64,000 nucleotides of DNA, from the NCBI RefSeq assembly GCF_000237925.1, contig NC_031495.1, forward strand, positions 45,553,788 to 45,617,787, given 5' to 3'. The notes under the pieces are model-generated. The model was not told where the DNA came from and searched no databases. It saw only the letters and a list, made by a program, of their open reading frames with translations. The translations under genes and the position numbers were made by a program. This stretch comes from Schistosoma mansoni (lineage: Eukaryota; Platyhelminthes; Trematoda; Strigeidida; Schistosomatidae). This document shows positions 12,702 to 24,669 of this stretch, piece after piece. Positions within the stretch are counted from its first letter, which is position 1. Each line of letters starts with the position of its first letter.

Positions 12702-14384
12702 TTATTCTGAAAAACAACTTACATTTACTTCAATTGGTTTGAAATTGGGAGCTACTTTATTTTCCTCCTCGCTAGTTCCTCTGAAATTGGACTTTTTGGG
12801 AGAGGAATTTTCCGGACAAATGTTGCTGTTGTTCTGCACTGAATTCGATGTAAATGGTTTTTTTACACGCTTTGATTTAAAATAAACCTTTTTTCTTATA
12901 TTTATATTAGATCTTGAAGAGCAGTTAATAATTGAGTTGCACAACATATTGCTGGCAGAGTGTTTTAGATTTTCAGAAACAAAACCATTCCGAACATCAA
13001 CGTTAGAAACCATATTATGTTCAGTAGCATTTGAGAAAGTATATTCCCCATCTCCTTTCAAAGTTGGGATTCGACTGTTTTCAGACTTTTGTGATAGATC
13101 ACACCTATCTGGTTCTTCGTTTGAGGCATAGTCGTGGTTTTCCTTATTTGACTTATCTGAGTTGTGCACTTTTGCCTCAACATGTGGTGGCAGATTTAAA
13201 ATGAAGGGATCAGAAGTCTTATTTTTTTCTGAGCTCGTTAAGTCCACTGGCAACTGTAAACTGGTTTGAGCTTGACTTTCGGACACATAAGTGCCCGAAA
13301 GCTGATTAGACTGCTCGAAACTCACACCGGAAACTCGTTTGTACTCATTAATCAACTCTTGATTACTGACAACATTGTTATTAGACTGAAAAATATCGGT
13401 AAGAACAGCTGACAAATTTACTGAAGAATATGAGCTTGAGGTGTACGGTGGTTGAACTGGGAAGTTAGTGATATTATTTGTCTGTCCACTCCAAGTTGGA
13501 TTATGAACTGGAGAATTCATACTGACATCATCTAAATGTTGATGTGGAAGTGAATTGTAAGAGAGGGAATTTTGGATCATTCCAAAATATAATTCCACAG
13601 ATTGTTGTAAAGCGTAAGCTCTGTCTATTAACGATTTATAACAAACGGACATGGCTTCATAATTTGGACAATTAGATTTTGGAACAGGTATATTAGTTAT
13701 GCAAGTGCCAATAGAATTTATAACATTTTGCCGCCAATCTAAGTATGCTTCATATTTCGTAGAAATGTGCTTGTAAAGTTTATCAATTTCTTTAGAATTT
13801 GTGTAATAGAACTCATCATTATAAGATCCGTTAGAAGGGCTTTGTTTGTTCGAAGTAACTGTCCCAGGATTTGTAGAATGATTCACGTGAGTTGAGCAAA
13901 ATAAATTTGACAGATTGTTGGAAAGAGAGCTGCCCGATGTTTTATCAAACCCATGATTGACTTCCGCTAATGATGGGCACGAAGAAAACGATCCACTTTT
14001 AAAGTCATTCGACGCCTTATACTTCAAAAGAAAATAGTTCAGCATTGCAGCATAAAGTCTCACGTGTTCTGGAGGTGTGGTTATATTGCTGTCACCTAAT
14101 ACTTCACTTGAACGTTCGGTACCATTTAAGGTGGAAGGGAGAACATTGTTTTCTTTTGTAACCAAATTTATAGGACCAAATGTTGAATTTTTAAGCATCG
14201 TTTTGAAATCTTCTTTCGAACCTTCTTCGGTTGATTCTCGTTTCTGAGGTGCAGCAGTCTTCCTTTTTCGTTTGTTAGAGCCATAATAATATTGCTCGTC
14301 AGATATATCGTATTTGTTATCGATATAAGTGTCATTGAACTCATTAAATTGATGCATTGCATGTATCATAACACTTCTTGGCAT
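12702..14384 (-). CDS. Hypothetical Ser/Asn-rich nuclear protein (probable first coding exon)
   Basis: This 560-codon frame is by far the longest in the left half and has coherent composition, so it is very likely real. I do not recognise the family. The product is hydrophilic and rich in Ser, Asn, Glu and Lys. It has no signal peptide or transmembrane segment. Two basic clusters look like nuclear localisation signals: KRKRKTAAPQKR near residue 38, and RKKVYFKSKRVKK near residue 495. Two more ordered-looking stretches are PPEHVRLYAAMLNYFLLKYK (about residues 103-122) and a Tyr/Cys-containing stretch at about 207-275 that could be helical. The start is MPRSV at 14384. Before the stop, the coding strand has AAT followed by gtaagttg, a strong donor at 12722/12723, so the exon may end there in phase 0 and continue downstream. 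A transcription-related role is only a guess from composition. Confidence 0.7.
   Translation of the reverse strand: MPRSVMIHAMHQFNEFNDTYIDNKYDISDEQYYYGSNKRKRKTAAPQKRESTEEGSKEDFKTMLKNSTFGPINLVTKENNVLPSTLNGTERSSEVLGDSNITTPPEHVRLYAAMLNYFLLKYKASNDFKSGSFSSCPSLAEVNHGFDKTSGSSLSNNLSNLFCSTHVNHSTNPGTVTSNKQSPSNGSYNDEFYYTNSKEIDKLYKHISTKYEAYLDWRQNVINSIGTCITNIPVPKSNCPNYEAMSVCYKSLIDRAYALQQSVELYFGMIQNSLSYNSLPHQHLDDVSMNSPVHNPTWSGQTNNITNFPVQPPYTSSSYSSVNLSAVLTDIFQSNNNVVSNQELINEYKRVSGVSFEQSNQLSGTYVSESQAQTSLQLPVDLTSSEKNKTSDPFILNLPPHVEAKVHNSDKSNKENHDYASNEEPDRCDLSQKSENSRIPTLKGDGEYTFSNATEHNMVSNVDVRNGFVSENLKHSASNMLCNSIINCSSRSNINIRKKVYFKSKRVKKPFTSNSVQNNSNICPENSSPKKSNFRGTSEEENKVAPNFKPIEVNVSCFSE
12717..12722 (-). other. 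Candidate 5' splice site of the 560-codon exon
   Basis: On the minus strand the coding sequence reads GAAGTAAAT then gtaagt, a consensus donor, seven codons before the in-frame stop. No partner acceptor was identified. Confidence 0.5.
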
Positions 14385-15195
14385 AATATTTCAATTCATT
14401 AAACTACCTTTAACAGTGACCGACGAATGACGAATTCACGAATCTCAGTGTCTGTTTAAAAATGTACGTCATAAGCTACTGTGATACAGATACCAAATGA
14501 CTCCGTGAAACAAAACAAACATTAAGAGCGAATGTCATTTTGCGTGAAAGTTTGAAAGTCAAGCTTTAAAACTGAAGAGTTCTTTCAATAGAAAAAGTAA
14601 ATCCAAACTTATTTTGTATACCCTCTGCAGTTGTAAGGGTAAGGCAATAATAGTCCTTATCCCTTTCACACAAAGTATCAAAAGTGAAACCACTGTGAAA
14701 TGCAAGTTAAATTTCACTGGGCTTTAGACCAGTCGTACGTCAAGATGAACAGTTTTCACTTTGGACTACAGTTCAATGAAAGTCAGTCGAACGTCGTAAA
14801 GGTCGAAGGTAACTAACACCCATTATCCATCTGCACACAATGACTGGCCGGTGCGTCAGAGGCCTCGCTCTTTTTACATAATCAATCATTACTTATGCAT
14901 TATTTCAAGAGCGGAATGTCTGTATTACGTCGTCAGCAAAGTAGACGCAGTACCTGGACAACACGAAATAGTAGTCCATGTTAGGTACAAACCGCAAGTT
15001 GTGATTAGGTCACACAATTATCCCTCAGTTCAAGTAAACCGCGAACGTCAGAATAGATCACCTGCACTGGTGACTTACAATCCTGTTTCCTCTGCAAGTC
15101 AACTCTGCAGGAGTAGTAGATTTAAAATTATTTTGAAACATCGTCTAAGCCTGTAGTGGCATCGGTCCCTAACTACACAATCCTTAAAGCTGAAT
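14385..15195. other. Upstream/intergenic DNA of the 560-codon gene
   Basis: Presumed to include the 5' UTR and promoter of the minus-strand gene. No core promoter motif could be assigned. A plus frame at 14851-15156 has no recognisable domain. Confidence 0.4.
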
Positions 15196-15199
15196 ACGA

Positions 15200-15960
15200 G
15201 ACAATTGGGAAAATAGATATCCGATTTTTAACGCCGAGGAAAACCGAACGATAGAGAAGGCGGGAAGAATAGATACAATGAACTCAAATTCATCGAATGG
15301 CATGGCTCAGCCTTGCGGGCGTGATCATTCTTGTGTAGCTATATGTTTTGTTCATATTAGGTACATTGTTCGATCTTCGGAATAAATGTGTTCTCCTTTA
15401 TATATTGGTGATTGTTACGACACGACGAATCAGTGTAGACAATGATGTGATGAAGGTAAATAAGTCCCGAAAATTAAAAGCCTTGTGAGTCTTCGACATT
15501 GGATGATGACCACATTAGTTTTAATGGACTCACCTAGCTGAAGGCTCTCGGTCATGCATACGCACCAGATCACGAGCGAAAACGACATGCTCAATATCCT
15601 GTACAATCTCTAACTAGGTTAGAACAGCCGACCCACGGTGTATTGATGATCCATCAAATATATCTTCGAGCCTCCTCGCTTCTGTCTTTCGATTTCACTT
15701 GGTGGGTACGATTCATAATAGGTGTTACTGATAAAGGCCTTGTCAAAACTACAATACCTGTGCCATTTTCAATGTGACTTCCATGCCAGATCTTGTAGAT
15801 TAGGCAGTTACATTATGACAAATTTAAAATTTTAGGATTAGGTATACTTTTATAGTAATACTAATAATGAAGTGAACCATTATTCTACAAGCCCACCAAG
15901 TAAACACCCTTTGGGTTGATCAGTGGTATGTACTTAGTTTAGTTTGATAATTTAAAGTAG
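15200..15960 (+). mobile_element. Probable LTR-retroelement terminal sequence (fossil), long version
   Basis: 15240-15450 and 15770-15930 match, in order, the sequence at 21870-22215: a gtcatggctcagcc-type block, then a tgttacga(c/t)acga block starting with TG, then a block around gcagttacataatgac and a block around tctacaagcccacca. This copy carries about 320 bp (15450-15770) absent from the other, flanked by an atgtga hexamer on both sides. The TG start, dispersion and lack of coding suggest a solo LTR or LTR plus adjacent sequence. The class is inferred and not proven. It is old and non-coding. Confidence 0.5.
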
Positions 15961-18900
15961 TGTGATGAGCGAATAAAATATGAACAATTCACTGTCTCTT
16001 GTTATGTCAGGGTGTGTTAGCTTAAAAGTCTTTCTTTTAGCTCTTACTTGTGATCACTCTTTGATCACAATCTCAGTAAGAGTGTGGTAAAGTAATATCC
16101 CCATGAAATATACTACTCTAAGGGTTTGATATTTTAAAATTGCTCCCAAAATGGGCCGGAAAACCATGTTTTTATCATGTTTCCAGCTTGGAGTACTACA
16201 AATACTAACCATATTTTCAATAATTATTCGTCACTTGTGAAGCTAACTGTCATTTAAAAGAACAGAACAACTATCAGCAGAATGAACAGTAAGCATTATA
16301 CCGGTTACACAATGACACAAAGTAAGAACATGAAAACATTAAAATTCCTTCCCACCTTACACATGCCATATTTTGGCATCTTCAACTACTTTTCAGTGAA
16401 GTGTTATCGATAAAATATCAAAATTTCTTGCACAGGTTTACCATCAATTGCGACAGGAAACTAAGCTACCAAATACAAAAGGCAATAATTTCGGGCCGAC
16501 TTTGTCTTCACATATCCACATACAATTTCGGTTTTATGGTTCCCGAATACGATACCAAATGTTAATTTGATACGGCTTTTACAAAAACCATAGGCTGCAG
16601 GCCATTTGTAAAACAGATACGAGGTCATGAATCTCTTCCCTATCTCAACAACTCACTCTTCAGAGGCTCGTAAGTTATAATAACGATAAAAGATAATCAG
16701 ATAATCATTGTAAACCATGAAGCATTAGGCCCTCGCCACAGCTTATACCAAGCGCATTTCAATGGTTAATTTATAACAAGCATAAACTTTTTAAACAGTT
16801 GTGTTACATTAATTCCTAGAAGCGCCACAATTCCTACACGCGAAACCTGATAAGCGATTACCAAGGTTACAACTTCGGTGGGGTATCATTTCTGAACAGG
16901 TCATGAAAACTGTGAACTCATAGTATAGTACTCTCGCGTAAATTTAATTATTAACCATCTGGTATATGTGCACGAATTTACTTTCACTTATTTTCATTTA
17001 TTTTATCTGTTTAACAGCCCTACCTAAGAAGCATTTTATTTGTAAATCAATGTTATAAATTATTGATCTTGCCTGTAGAAATAGCGTTTACCTGGTCTGT
17101 TAGAAAGATATTAATATTATGTGAGGAACAGATCTCTGGGGTAAGGAGATGTGATTGTGGTTTTGAAATCATTGGGATTGTATTTCTTAATGGAAGCAAC
17201 AAATAACACAATACTACAAAATTATCTTTTATCATACAGTGAGCTAGAATAAATCCAAAAATAGCAAACGACTTAAGCGCCTATCCATTGAATATATTAT
17301 GGCTTACCTCTTTCAAATAAGTGTAGCAGTGAACACGTCCCGAAAAAAATGGTCCTGCAAATCTTCGAAATCAATGTTGACCCCAATAATTTCACTGGAT
17401 ATATGATAGCTGAAGGCGCTTGGTCACTCATTCACGACAGATCATCGTTGGACATGTCGTGCTGTACATTCCCTCCAATAACTACAAGACTAGACCAAAC
17501 ATTTCTCGACATACAGAACATCTCCCAAAAGTATCTTCAAACTACTTCATCCATGACTTATGGATTAATAAGGTTTGTGTTCTTTCGATTAAAAAGCTAT
17601 TATAGACAACAGAGTCACCAAGAGCCGAACACCAATGACATTTTCAAGGGTTCGTCACCAGAATTTTACATCTCGAATCCAATCTAACACCTGTCGAGTA
17701 TAACATTCCAAAGTTATCTTCACTCGAATTTCAGGCTACTCTGAAAATCACCCATAAGATTCGTAAGTGTCCCTATGGTCATGAATCTATCAATAACTAC
17801 CACCCCTCAACATCTATCGTCAATAATCTGGGTTAAAAACATTCCACGTGTTGTGTGATGATATCATTTAACAAAGTGACCCGCTAGCATTGCTACTCTA
17901 CTACGAAAATTCACTCCTCTACTTCACAGAAGCATTTAAGCTTTCTCGTGGTCAGATCTTACCACCATCACTGTGTACAGTACTTTGGTGCGGTCAGCAA
18001 AACAATGAAGCACAAAATAGGCACCCATGACAGACCGTTAACGTAGAGTGAAAAGATTCTCACAGCGATAAAGTACTAATCACTAGCACCTTATAAGTTG
18101 TTTAGCTGAGTAGTTCCAAATGATTATGCACAGTCTTATATTATTCCTATTCCATGGAAGTTTTAATTGCTTCAACAACATAACGATCATCACTGTTATC
18201 CAAAAAATTATACTGTGGTATTTAGGTCTATGGCCGGTATTAGTCAGTTTTTCAATGTTACAAGACAAAAAGACTTGGTACCCTATAAACGACTCTCAAT
18301 CATATGATGCCCCAATCTATAAGATTTCATTTTGAAGTCACATCATTATACTAACATGCCGTTTTCGCGGAAGCCAAGGGTGCTCTTTAATAATAAGAAG
18401 AAAGGGACACGTTTGTGGCAACAATGTCTGCATGGCAGAACTATTAAATCTATATGATTTTCCCAGGAGTTTGTTTACTTAACCTTCACTAGTTCTCACT
18501 CAATATTCAACGTTTAATGTAAGTCTTCCAAGTGATGGTATGTCTAGCTTCACGGTTCACGCGATTAGTAACCAGTCTAATTGAATTCCACCACAGTACC
18601 TCAGAGGCATCCCATAACTCGAGGACAGGTTTGATCAAGACCCATAGACTTCCTGCTGTGAGTTGTTGGAGTAACTATAAGATTCCTCTTATCACAATTT
18701 GGCAGACCCTAAACTCACTACTGAAATAATTCGACACGAGCTCAGTCACGCTGAAATCTAGAGATGATATCGCTTCAATTCTCCTTGATTTCCTTTAAAC
18801 CAAAGAGGGTGACTTTCTAGAGATGCTTTAAGAATTTGCAACGAGTCGCCTTTCATAAGATGATTCATTTTGAATGACAAAGATTCGCATATATTAATAT

Positions 18901-19149
18901 ACTGAAAATAACTAGATCCAAACTAGGAAGAGTCAGCAAGAAGTACGAGATCGTAAATTCCCCCTATATACCTAAGTACCTCAACAATTTGTTAAACGAC
19001 AGGACATAAGGTAGTTCAGGCTACCACAGTACAATCGGAACGAACACACTAGACTTTACAGAAGGCGATTCTTCCACCGCGGTTGTACTATGATAATCAC
19101 GTCTATAAAGCGGTGGACAGTTTATCCCGCGGGTAAAAAGCAACATAAT
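15961..19149. other. Repeat-rich intergenic DNA without identified gene
   Basis: About 3.2 kb of less AT-rich sequence, with short frames (17349-17687, 18532-18729) lacking recognisable domains. The composition suggests old, decayed transposon DNA, but no family could be named. Confidence 0.4.
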
Positions 19150-20765
19150 AACTAAAAAATATTTCCTCAATTACTTACGTACACATGCTATCGCTCAAGG
19201 AAAACAACAGGCTACTCACCGGCATTCTACAATCAACCCTCTCCCGAGTTCTCCTCTCAAGTTGTTACCAATATCTACACATTCTTTTCATCTCCAACTC
19301 ACAACGCGACGTGATCATTGGTCACCACCCTCTTACCATTTTCCCCTCACCATTCCATCTTAGTGTCTGCATCATGATGCAGTTTGGTGATTAGCATATT
19401 ACATATTCCATCCATCCTCAGCGTCTTTTCACAATTTCCCTCCAGAAGAACTCTGGTTTGTTCTCTCCCACAATAAGTTGTTTCTACTCCTATTCGATCG
19501 ACGGACATTGAGTATCTTGTGCAGACAACTGTTTATAAATGCTTAAACACTTTTGACGATGATTGTAGTAGTTCTCCAATTTTCAGCTCCATACAATAGA
19601 ATTAACTGTCTTGACGTTCATATTGAAGATTCACACTTTCGTATTGGTTGACAGTTATTTCGAGTTTCATAAGTTCTTCATTTGTAGGAATACTGCCGTT
19701 ATTTTGGCAACCTATACTTTCACATCTGCATCGGATCCTCCTTGTTCATCGATGATGTTGACCAGATAGGTAGGTGAAAATTTCCACATCTCCCAGAGCT
19801 TCTCTATCAATAGTGATTAGGTTGTTTGGTGTTCTCTGTGTTGTATTTGAGGATGTTGGTTTTCCCTTGTGTTTGTTAAGGTCTACTGATGCAAAGGTTG
19901 CTGCCACACTAGTTGTGCTCATCTGCATTTGTTGATGTATATGGGACAGAAGAGCTGGGTCATGTGCGAAGTCCGAATCGTCTAGTTGCATCCAATCTGT
20001 CGATTGTATTCCGTGCTTCCTTCCACATGTGGAGGTCTTCATAATTCAGTCGATCACCAGAAGAAAGAGAATGATTGAGAGTGAGCATCCTTGTCTGACT
20101 TCGGTCCTCTCGTGTAATGGAAGTTGCTATATAGTGACGGGTTCCATTCAAACGATTATTCAACAATGATCTGTAGTAGGTATCAGTGCCAAGGTTATAC
20201 CTGATAGTTTCAAAATAATTGAGCATTGAGTAGAAAGTCAATGATAAATATGGTTTTTGTCATATCACGATGAGTAGAAAAATTGTATATCTGAATCCGA
20301 TTAGCAATTTATTCTGAACAAGTAGCTTACATTGAGTCACAAAACGTCAGAAAAACAATTTTTCCACTAATTGGGATATAACAATATATATATATATATA
20401 TAATTAATGAGCTGTAGTGTTACGATCAGGTTTGTGAGCGATCGATCCTAATGGAATCCGGCATGTTGATCTCTGGTTTCGGCGTTTACTAAATCTTTCA
20501 CCCGTTTCAGCCATACTCTATCAAAAAGTTTCCCTGATACTGTCAGTAGTTTGATGCCTCTGTAGTTCTCACATTTGTTCAGATCTCTTTTCTTTAGTAT
20601 TTTGATGAGGTGTCCTTCTTTCCAGTCCGTTGGCGCTTGTTCTTCCTCCCAAATCTTTCTGAGTAGAATGTGGAACATGTTTGCAGTTACTTCTATGTGT
20701 GATTTCGTTGATTCAATTGATATATTTTCATGTCCTGCTGCTAAAATCGCCAACTGGTGTGAGCA
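19150..20765 (-). mobile_element. RTE-like LINE relic with embedded hammerhead-like insert
   Basis: On the minus strand 20448-20753 encodes reverse-transcriptase fingers: a peptide with KIWEEEQAPTDWKEGHLIK and NKCENYRGIKLL. 19746-20042 encodes the post-RT region starting KTSTCGRKHGIQSTDWMQLD. 19155-19400 matches the RTE 3' end, with a ttacttac-like tail at 19170. Between the RT pieces, 20165-20400 is non-LINE sequence with a TA microsatellite (about 20384-20402), present at the same place in the copy at 32.4-33.8 kb. The copy is decayed and internally deleted. Confidence 0.8.
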
Positions 20766-21475
20766 AATTAGATCATAAAATCACTAAGACGAGTTCAGCT
20801 CGTCCCATTATTTGTTCCTGCTTACCATCGGTCTAAAACTGTTGAAGATAAATAGTTTGTTTTTATCTTTAAGGCTGTTGACCTGAAATATTTTCCTAGA
20901 CACAAACCTCAATAAAAACAGGGAAAATCAAGGTCAGAATGAGAGTGCTGTATTGATCGATCACTGGTTCCAACCATGTGATGTGCCAGATTTATGTACA
21001 AGTGTGGTTAGAACAAAACAACTGCTACTACAATATCGACATATTCTTTAGTTTTTAATGATTGAAAGTTATGGGTTGAAACTTTTCTTTGGTAGTCTGG
21101 AAGTTAGATTGACTTTGCGACAGTCGAATAAATACACTACACGTGGTCTCCAGTAGAAGCGATACTAGATTCACAGTGATTACCATAGTAGAATAAACAA
21201 AGCCACGGTAAAGCTACGACATGCGTGTAAAGAAATTATATTTAGTATTCACTTAGAGTGCCTAGTAAAAACTCACACTAATACCTTTAAATATATGGGG
21301 AAGAATTGGATACTCCAGGACTTAACAATATTGACGTTCACGTTCTTCCTGTTGAAACGTTCTCAAAACAACCAAATAATAATTCGAAGATAAATGGATG
21401 CTAAAATGTGTTCGGAATATGAATGAACGTACCACAGAGTATAAATTTCAAGCTAACTATATATCAGTTTACGCC
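20766..21475. other. Intergenic DNA, nothing firmly recognised
   Basis: No recognised coding or RNA feature. It separates the RTE and CR1-like relics. Confidence 0.4.
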
Positions 21476-21479
21476 ATAA

Positions 21480-23035
21480 CGAGTTAGAATGTGATCTGGT
21501 GTTGCTGCTAAAGCGGGCACATTCGCCTATTAGTATCGCCATTACAACAGAAGTAGTGAGAATAATTTTCGGACGGCCACAAGCTATTTGTGTCGGGGAC
21601 TTATTTACCCGTACACATACGATCATAGTTATTCTAAACCTTGTGGAAGAGCATGATCGTTTAGCCAAGGGAAAACGTGGCTTGACATTCCTTCTCATTA
21701 CAAGAGAAGTTTGGGATGCGGTGAAAGATAGAAATATTCCGGTAGATGTAATTTCCATAGATCTAGGAAAACCATTCAACAAGGCTTCTCACTTGGGTAT
21801 TAAATTAAAACTGGGAAGTTTCTGTATCCATTGAAAAATCGGAAACTGAATAAGTGACGACTAAGACGTAGAGAAGGTCAACAATGGTGAACGTGGGAAC
21901 AGTCAACAATTAAATCGGATGTCATGGCTCAGCCTCGCAGACGTAGTTATTCTGTATAACTTGTCTTTATTCACATGAAATATATTATACTGTCATCAAC
22001 CTGTGTCATTCAGAAGTACTAAGTTTCATACTGTTAATTGTTACGATACGATGAGTCAGTGTAGACAACTATGTGACTTCCACGTCAGGTCTTATAAATT
22101 ACGCAGTCACATAATGATATATCTACAATTTAAGGATTAGGTTTATTATTATAGTAGCGCCAATAACGAAGTAGATCATAATTCTGCAAGCTCACCAAAG
22201 TACAATCCTCTGCTCTGTTGTATATTTACTTTATATTACTAATTTACCAATTGTAGCAAAGTCGTCTGTTCTTCTCTATACAGATGACATGGAGATTCAG
22301 AGAGCCATACACAGTATGTCAGAGGGGACTATACTACAGGAAGACCTAAATATACTGGTTTATGGATGGATACATGAGTGGTTATTAAAAGCTAATTCCT
22401 GCAAAATGAATCGCCCAACGATTCATATCATGAGGCGACATATGAAATAGTCTTACCAAAGTAACAGATTATAACTATTTAGTAGTCATATTAAGTAATG
22501 ACCTTAGAGCTGCGAGTAACTACAATGCTACTGATGACAAAAACTTCAGGGTCTTAGGGGTATCGTAGGTCATTGTATCATCTGAATGAAGAAGTATTAA
22601 GAGTATTGCACTTGACGTTTTCGGAACTGCATTTGAGACATAATATCCAAGCAGTGAGTCCTTTATCAAGTTTGTAGTGTATATGTTAGAATGAGTTAGA
22701 CGGCGAGGGACCAAAATGATGAAATATTTGACTAACCCATCCCACGGACAAAAACTGAAATGCCTCAACCTATTTCTTTTATCTTACCTCAGGTTACGGG
22801 GTGACTTATAGCTGACCTACTGGTTACTAATATGTTTCACTTTTTACTTCCATCTAGCACTGATCCTCTAAGAGGAAATTATAGGAAAGTCCCAAACCGA
22901 GACCAAATGGTTTAAGCCTGGAGTCTCACAATAAGCAAGGAATTACAGGAGTTTTCTAGCAGAATACGTAATATCAGCAGTTTCTATTGTTATACCTGAA
23001 GCAAGGTGTGACTTTCACACTAATATAAAATCAAA
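21480..23035 (+). mobile_element. CR1-like LINE relic (reverse transcriptase), split by a later insertion
   Basis: 21499-21834 reads HSPISI, LLITREVWDAVKD, IPVDVISIDLGKPFNKASH, matching the RT region of schistosome CR1-like elements (Pro-Val-Asp-Val...Asp-x-x-Lys-Ala-Phe-Asp-Lys-x-Ser-His). The catalytic-box region resumes at about 22218 with SVLLYTDDME, where TDD stands in place of the usual ADD. Further 3', pieces resembling LKCLNLFLLSYLRLRGDL (about 22755-22810) fit the C-terminal domain. About 380 bp of a different repeat (21840-22217) lies between, so that insertion is younger than this LINE. Confidence 0.75.
21840..22217 (+). mobile_element. Probable LTR-retroelement terminal sequence (fossil), short version
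   Basis: Homologous to 15200-15960 but lacking its central 320 bp. It includes the TG-starting block at 22046 and ends where CR1-like RT coding resumes. It is a non-coding fossil inserted into the CR1-like relic, hence younger than that LINE. Family assignment is inferred from structure only. Confidence 0.5.
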
Positions 23036-24650
23036 GGATTAATATTGGTTGATTGATTTCCTATTCGTACTACCGAAGAGTTAGAATGCTCACTTTACTC
23101 AATGGAAGTATTTCAGGAGAGTGTCTGGAATTACCTAGTTGAATGACACTAAGGACACTGAGGACGATAGCTCAAAACATTAGTCGCTTATTAAATTTGC
23201 ATTTGATATGGCCCCATTTTTATGTATTTATGTATGTTTACAATGATACTCCAAAAATGTTCACAAGCTCAGAACAAATGACTTGTCAGCTGACCATCGA
23301 CTTTCCCATAGAATCATAAACGGTATTCATAACGTCAACACGTTATTGACGCTCCATCTATCGATACTTTAAAGAAAGTTGGATCGACTGAGAGACCACC
23401 ATTTTCAGGAAAAACATAAGTCACATACTATCCCGTTCTTTCCAAACTGAGACTGAAACTATCACCAGCTCGTGACAAAAATATTTTATATTGGATAGCA
23501 GTTCGCTTAAATTAAAGTTATGTGTTACAGTTATGAAGTTGTCGGACTTGAAAATCAATCGACGGCCTCTAGATCGTTCTCGAACAAAAGAAAGTAAGGT
23601 ACCCTCATTTTCTCACTGCTTAGTTATATCAAGGGTATCTAGTTTGATTGAAGAAGCCGAAAATACCAAAGTGGATTCGATGGAAGGCGAAGCTGATGAT
23701 GGTCGATACATTGAATTAGTTAGTAAATTGTTGATTATCTTATCCATCTTACTTGAATTGAGCAAATTGCACGATTTTAATTTGGATCTATCTACCAGTA
23801 TAAATTCAACTATCCTATTTGTCACTTCATTTCCTAAACTTAGGGAATCGTAGCTACGTCTGTTTGATTCATTGTCTAGTCAAAATATAACCTTTATGTT
23901 TTACAATCTATTATGTCGAGTCCTCTATTCACTTATTGGCGCCCTTTCGGGCCAGATTTTCTCTAAAAACAACTTCTCAATAGAGTTTTCTCTAAGCTTA
24001 TCTTGCGTCGGGCTTGGTAGAAATTTAATTTATCGTCGATCTCCATACATTGAGACCTTATCTATGCTAAAACCACTCAAAAACTACTATTTTTTCGGAT
24101 GGTTGGGGAGCGTAAGGGTCATAGTCACGCATGACTCCCTCTGGTCATCGTTGTTAAGCTAATATGGTCACGATTAAAGAACTTCGAGTTGTAAAATGCT
24201 TTAAAATGGAAATGAACGGAAGTATTATTATGAACTCCAGTGCCTGTTCATGTGATATATATATATAAAGTCCGGAATTCGCTCAAAGGGACGATAAATA
24301 TAACTCTTGGGTTCAAGTGATCATTTTTATTGTTCTCCTAAGAGCCTTGTAAATATATTTTGTGCAGTTAAAAAAGATGCAAAGGTGTCTAATATGTCAG
24401 GTCGCGCTGAACCCCTTGAATCTTATGAAATCACTTCAGCCTGTAGTTAAAAACTACTCCGAGTGTTAAAAATGTAAGAACTCTTACGAAATCTCCAACT
24501 AATTCTCCATAAAATGTCTTCACTAAGAGATGTCAGCTAGTGATTTGGAAAGAGATTCAACACCAATTGCTGGGATTTAGTTCTGGTTTCCCGTTTGTTG
24601 TCGACCCTATTGAAATTTATGACTGAAGCAGTATAACTTAAATCACGTTT
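23036..24650. other. Repeat-rich intergenic DNA without identified gene
   Basis: Open frames overlap on both strands at 23491-23853 (plus, 120 codons) and 23613-23825 (minus). Neither shows a recognised domain. A plus frame at 23872-24162 also lacks motifs. These could be remnants of an old element's coding region. Confidence 0.4.
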
Positions 24651-24669
24651 AGTCTTCAGTAATAAAGAT

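Noticed and set aside
23491-23853. Overlapping plus and minus open frames
   Set aside because: Neither strand shows a family motif or splice signals. Possibly a remnant of an old element, but no family can be supported.
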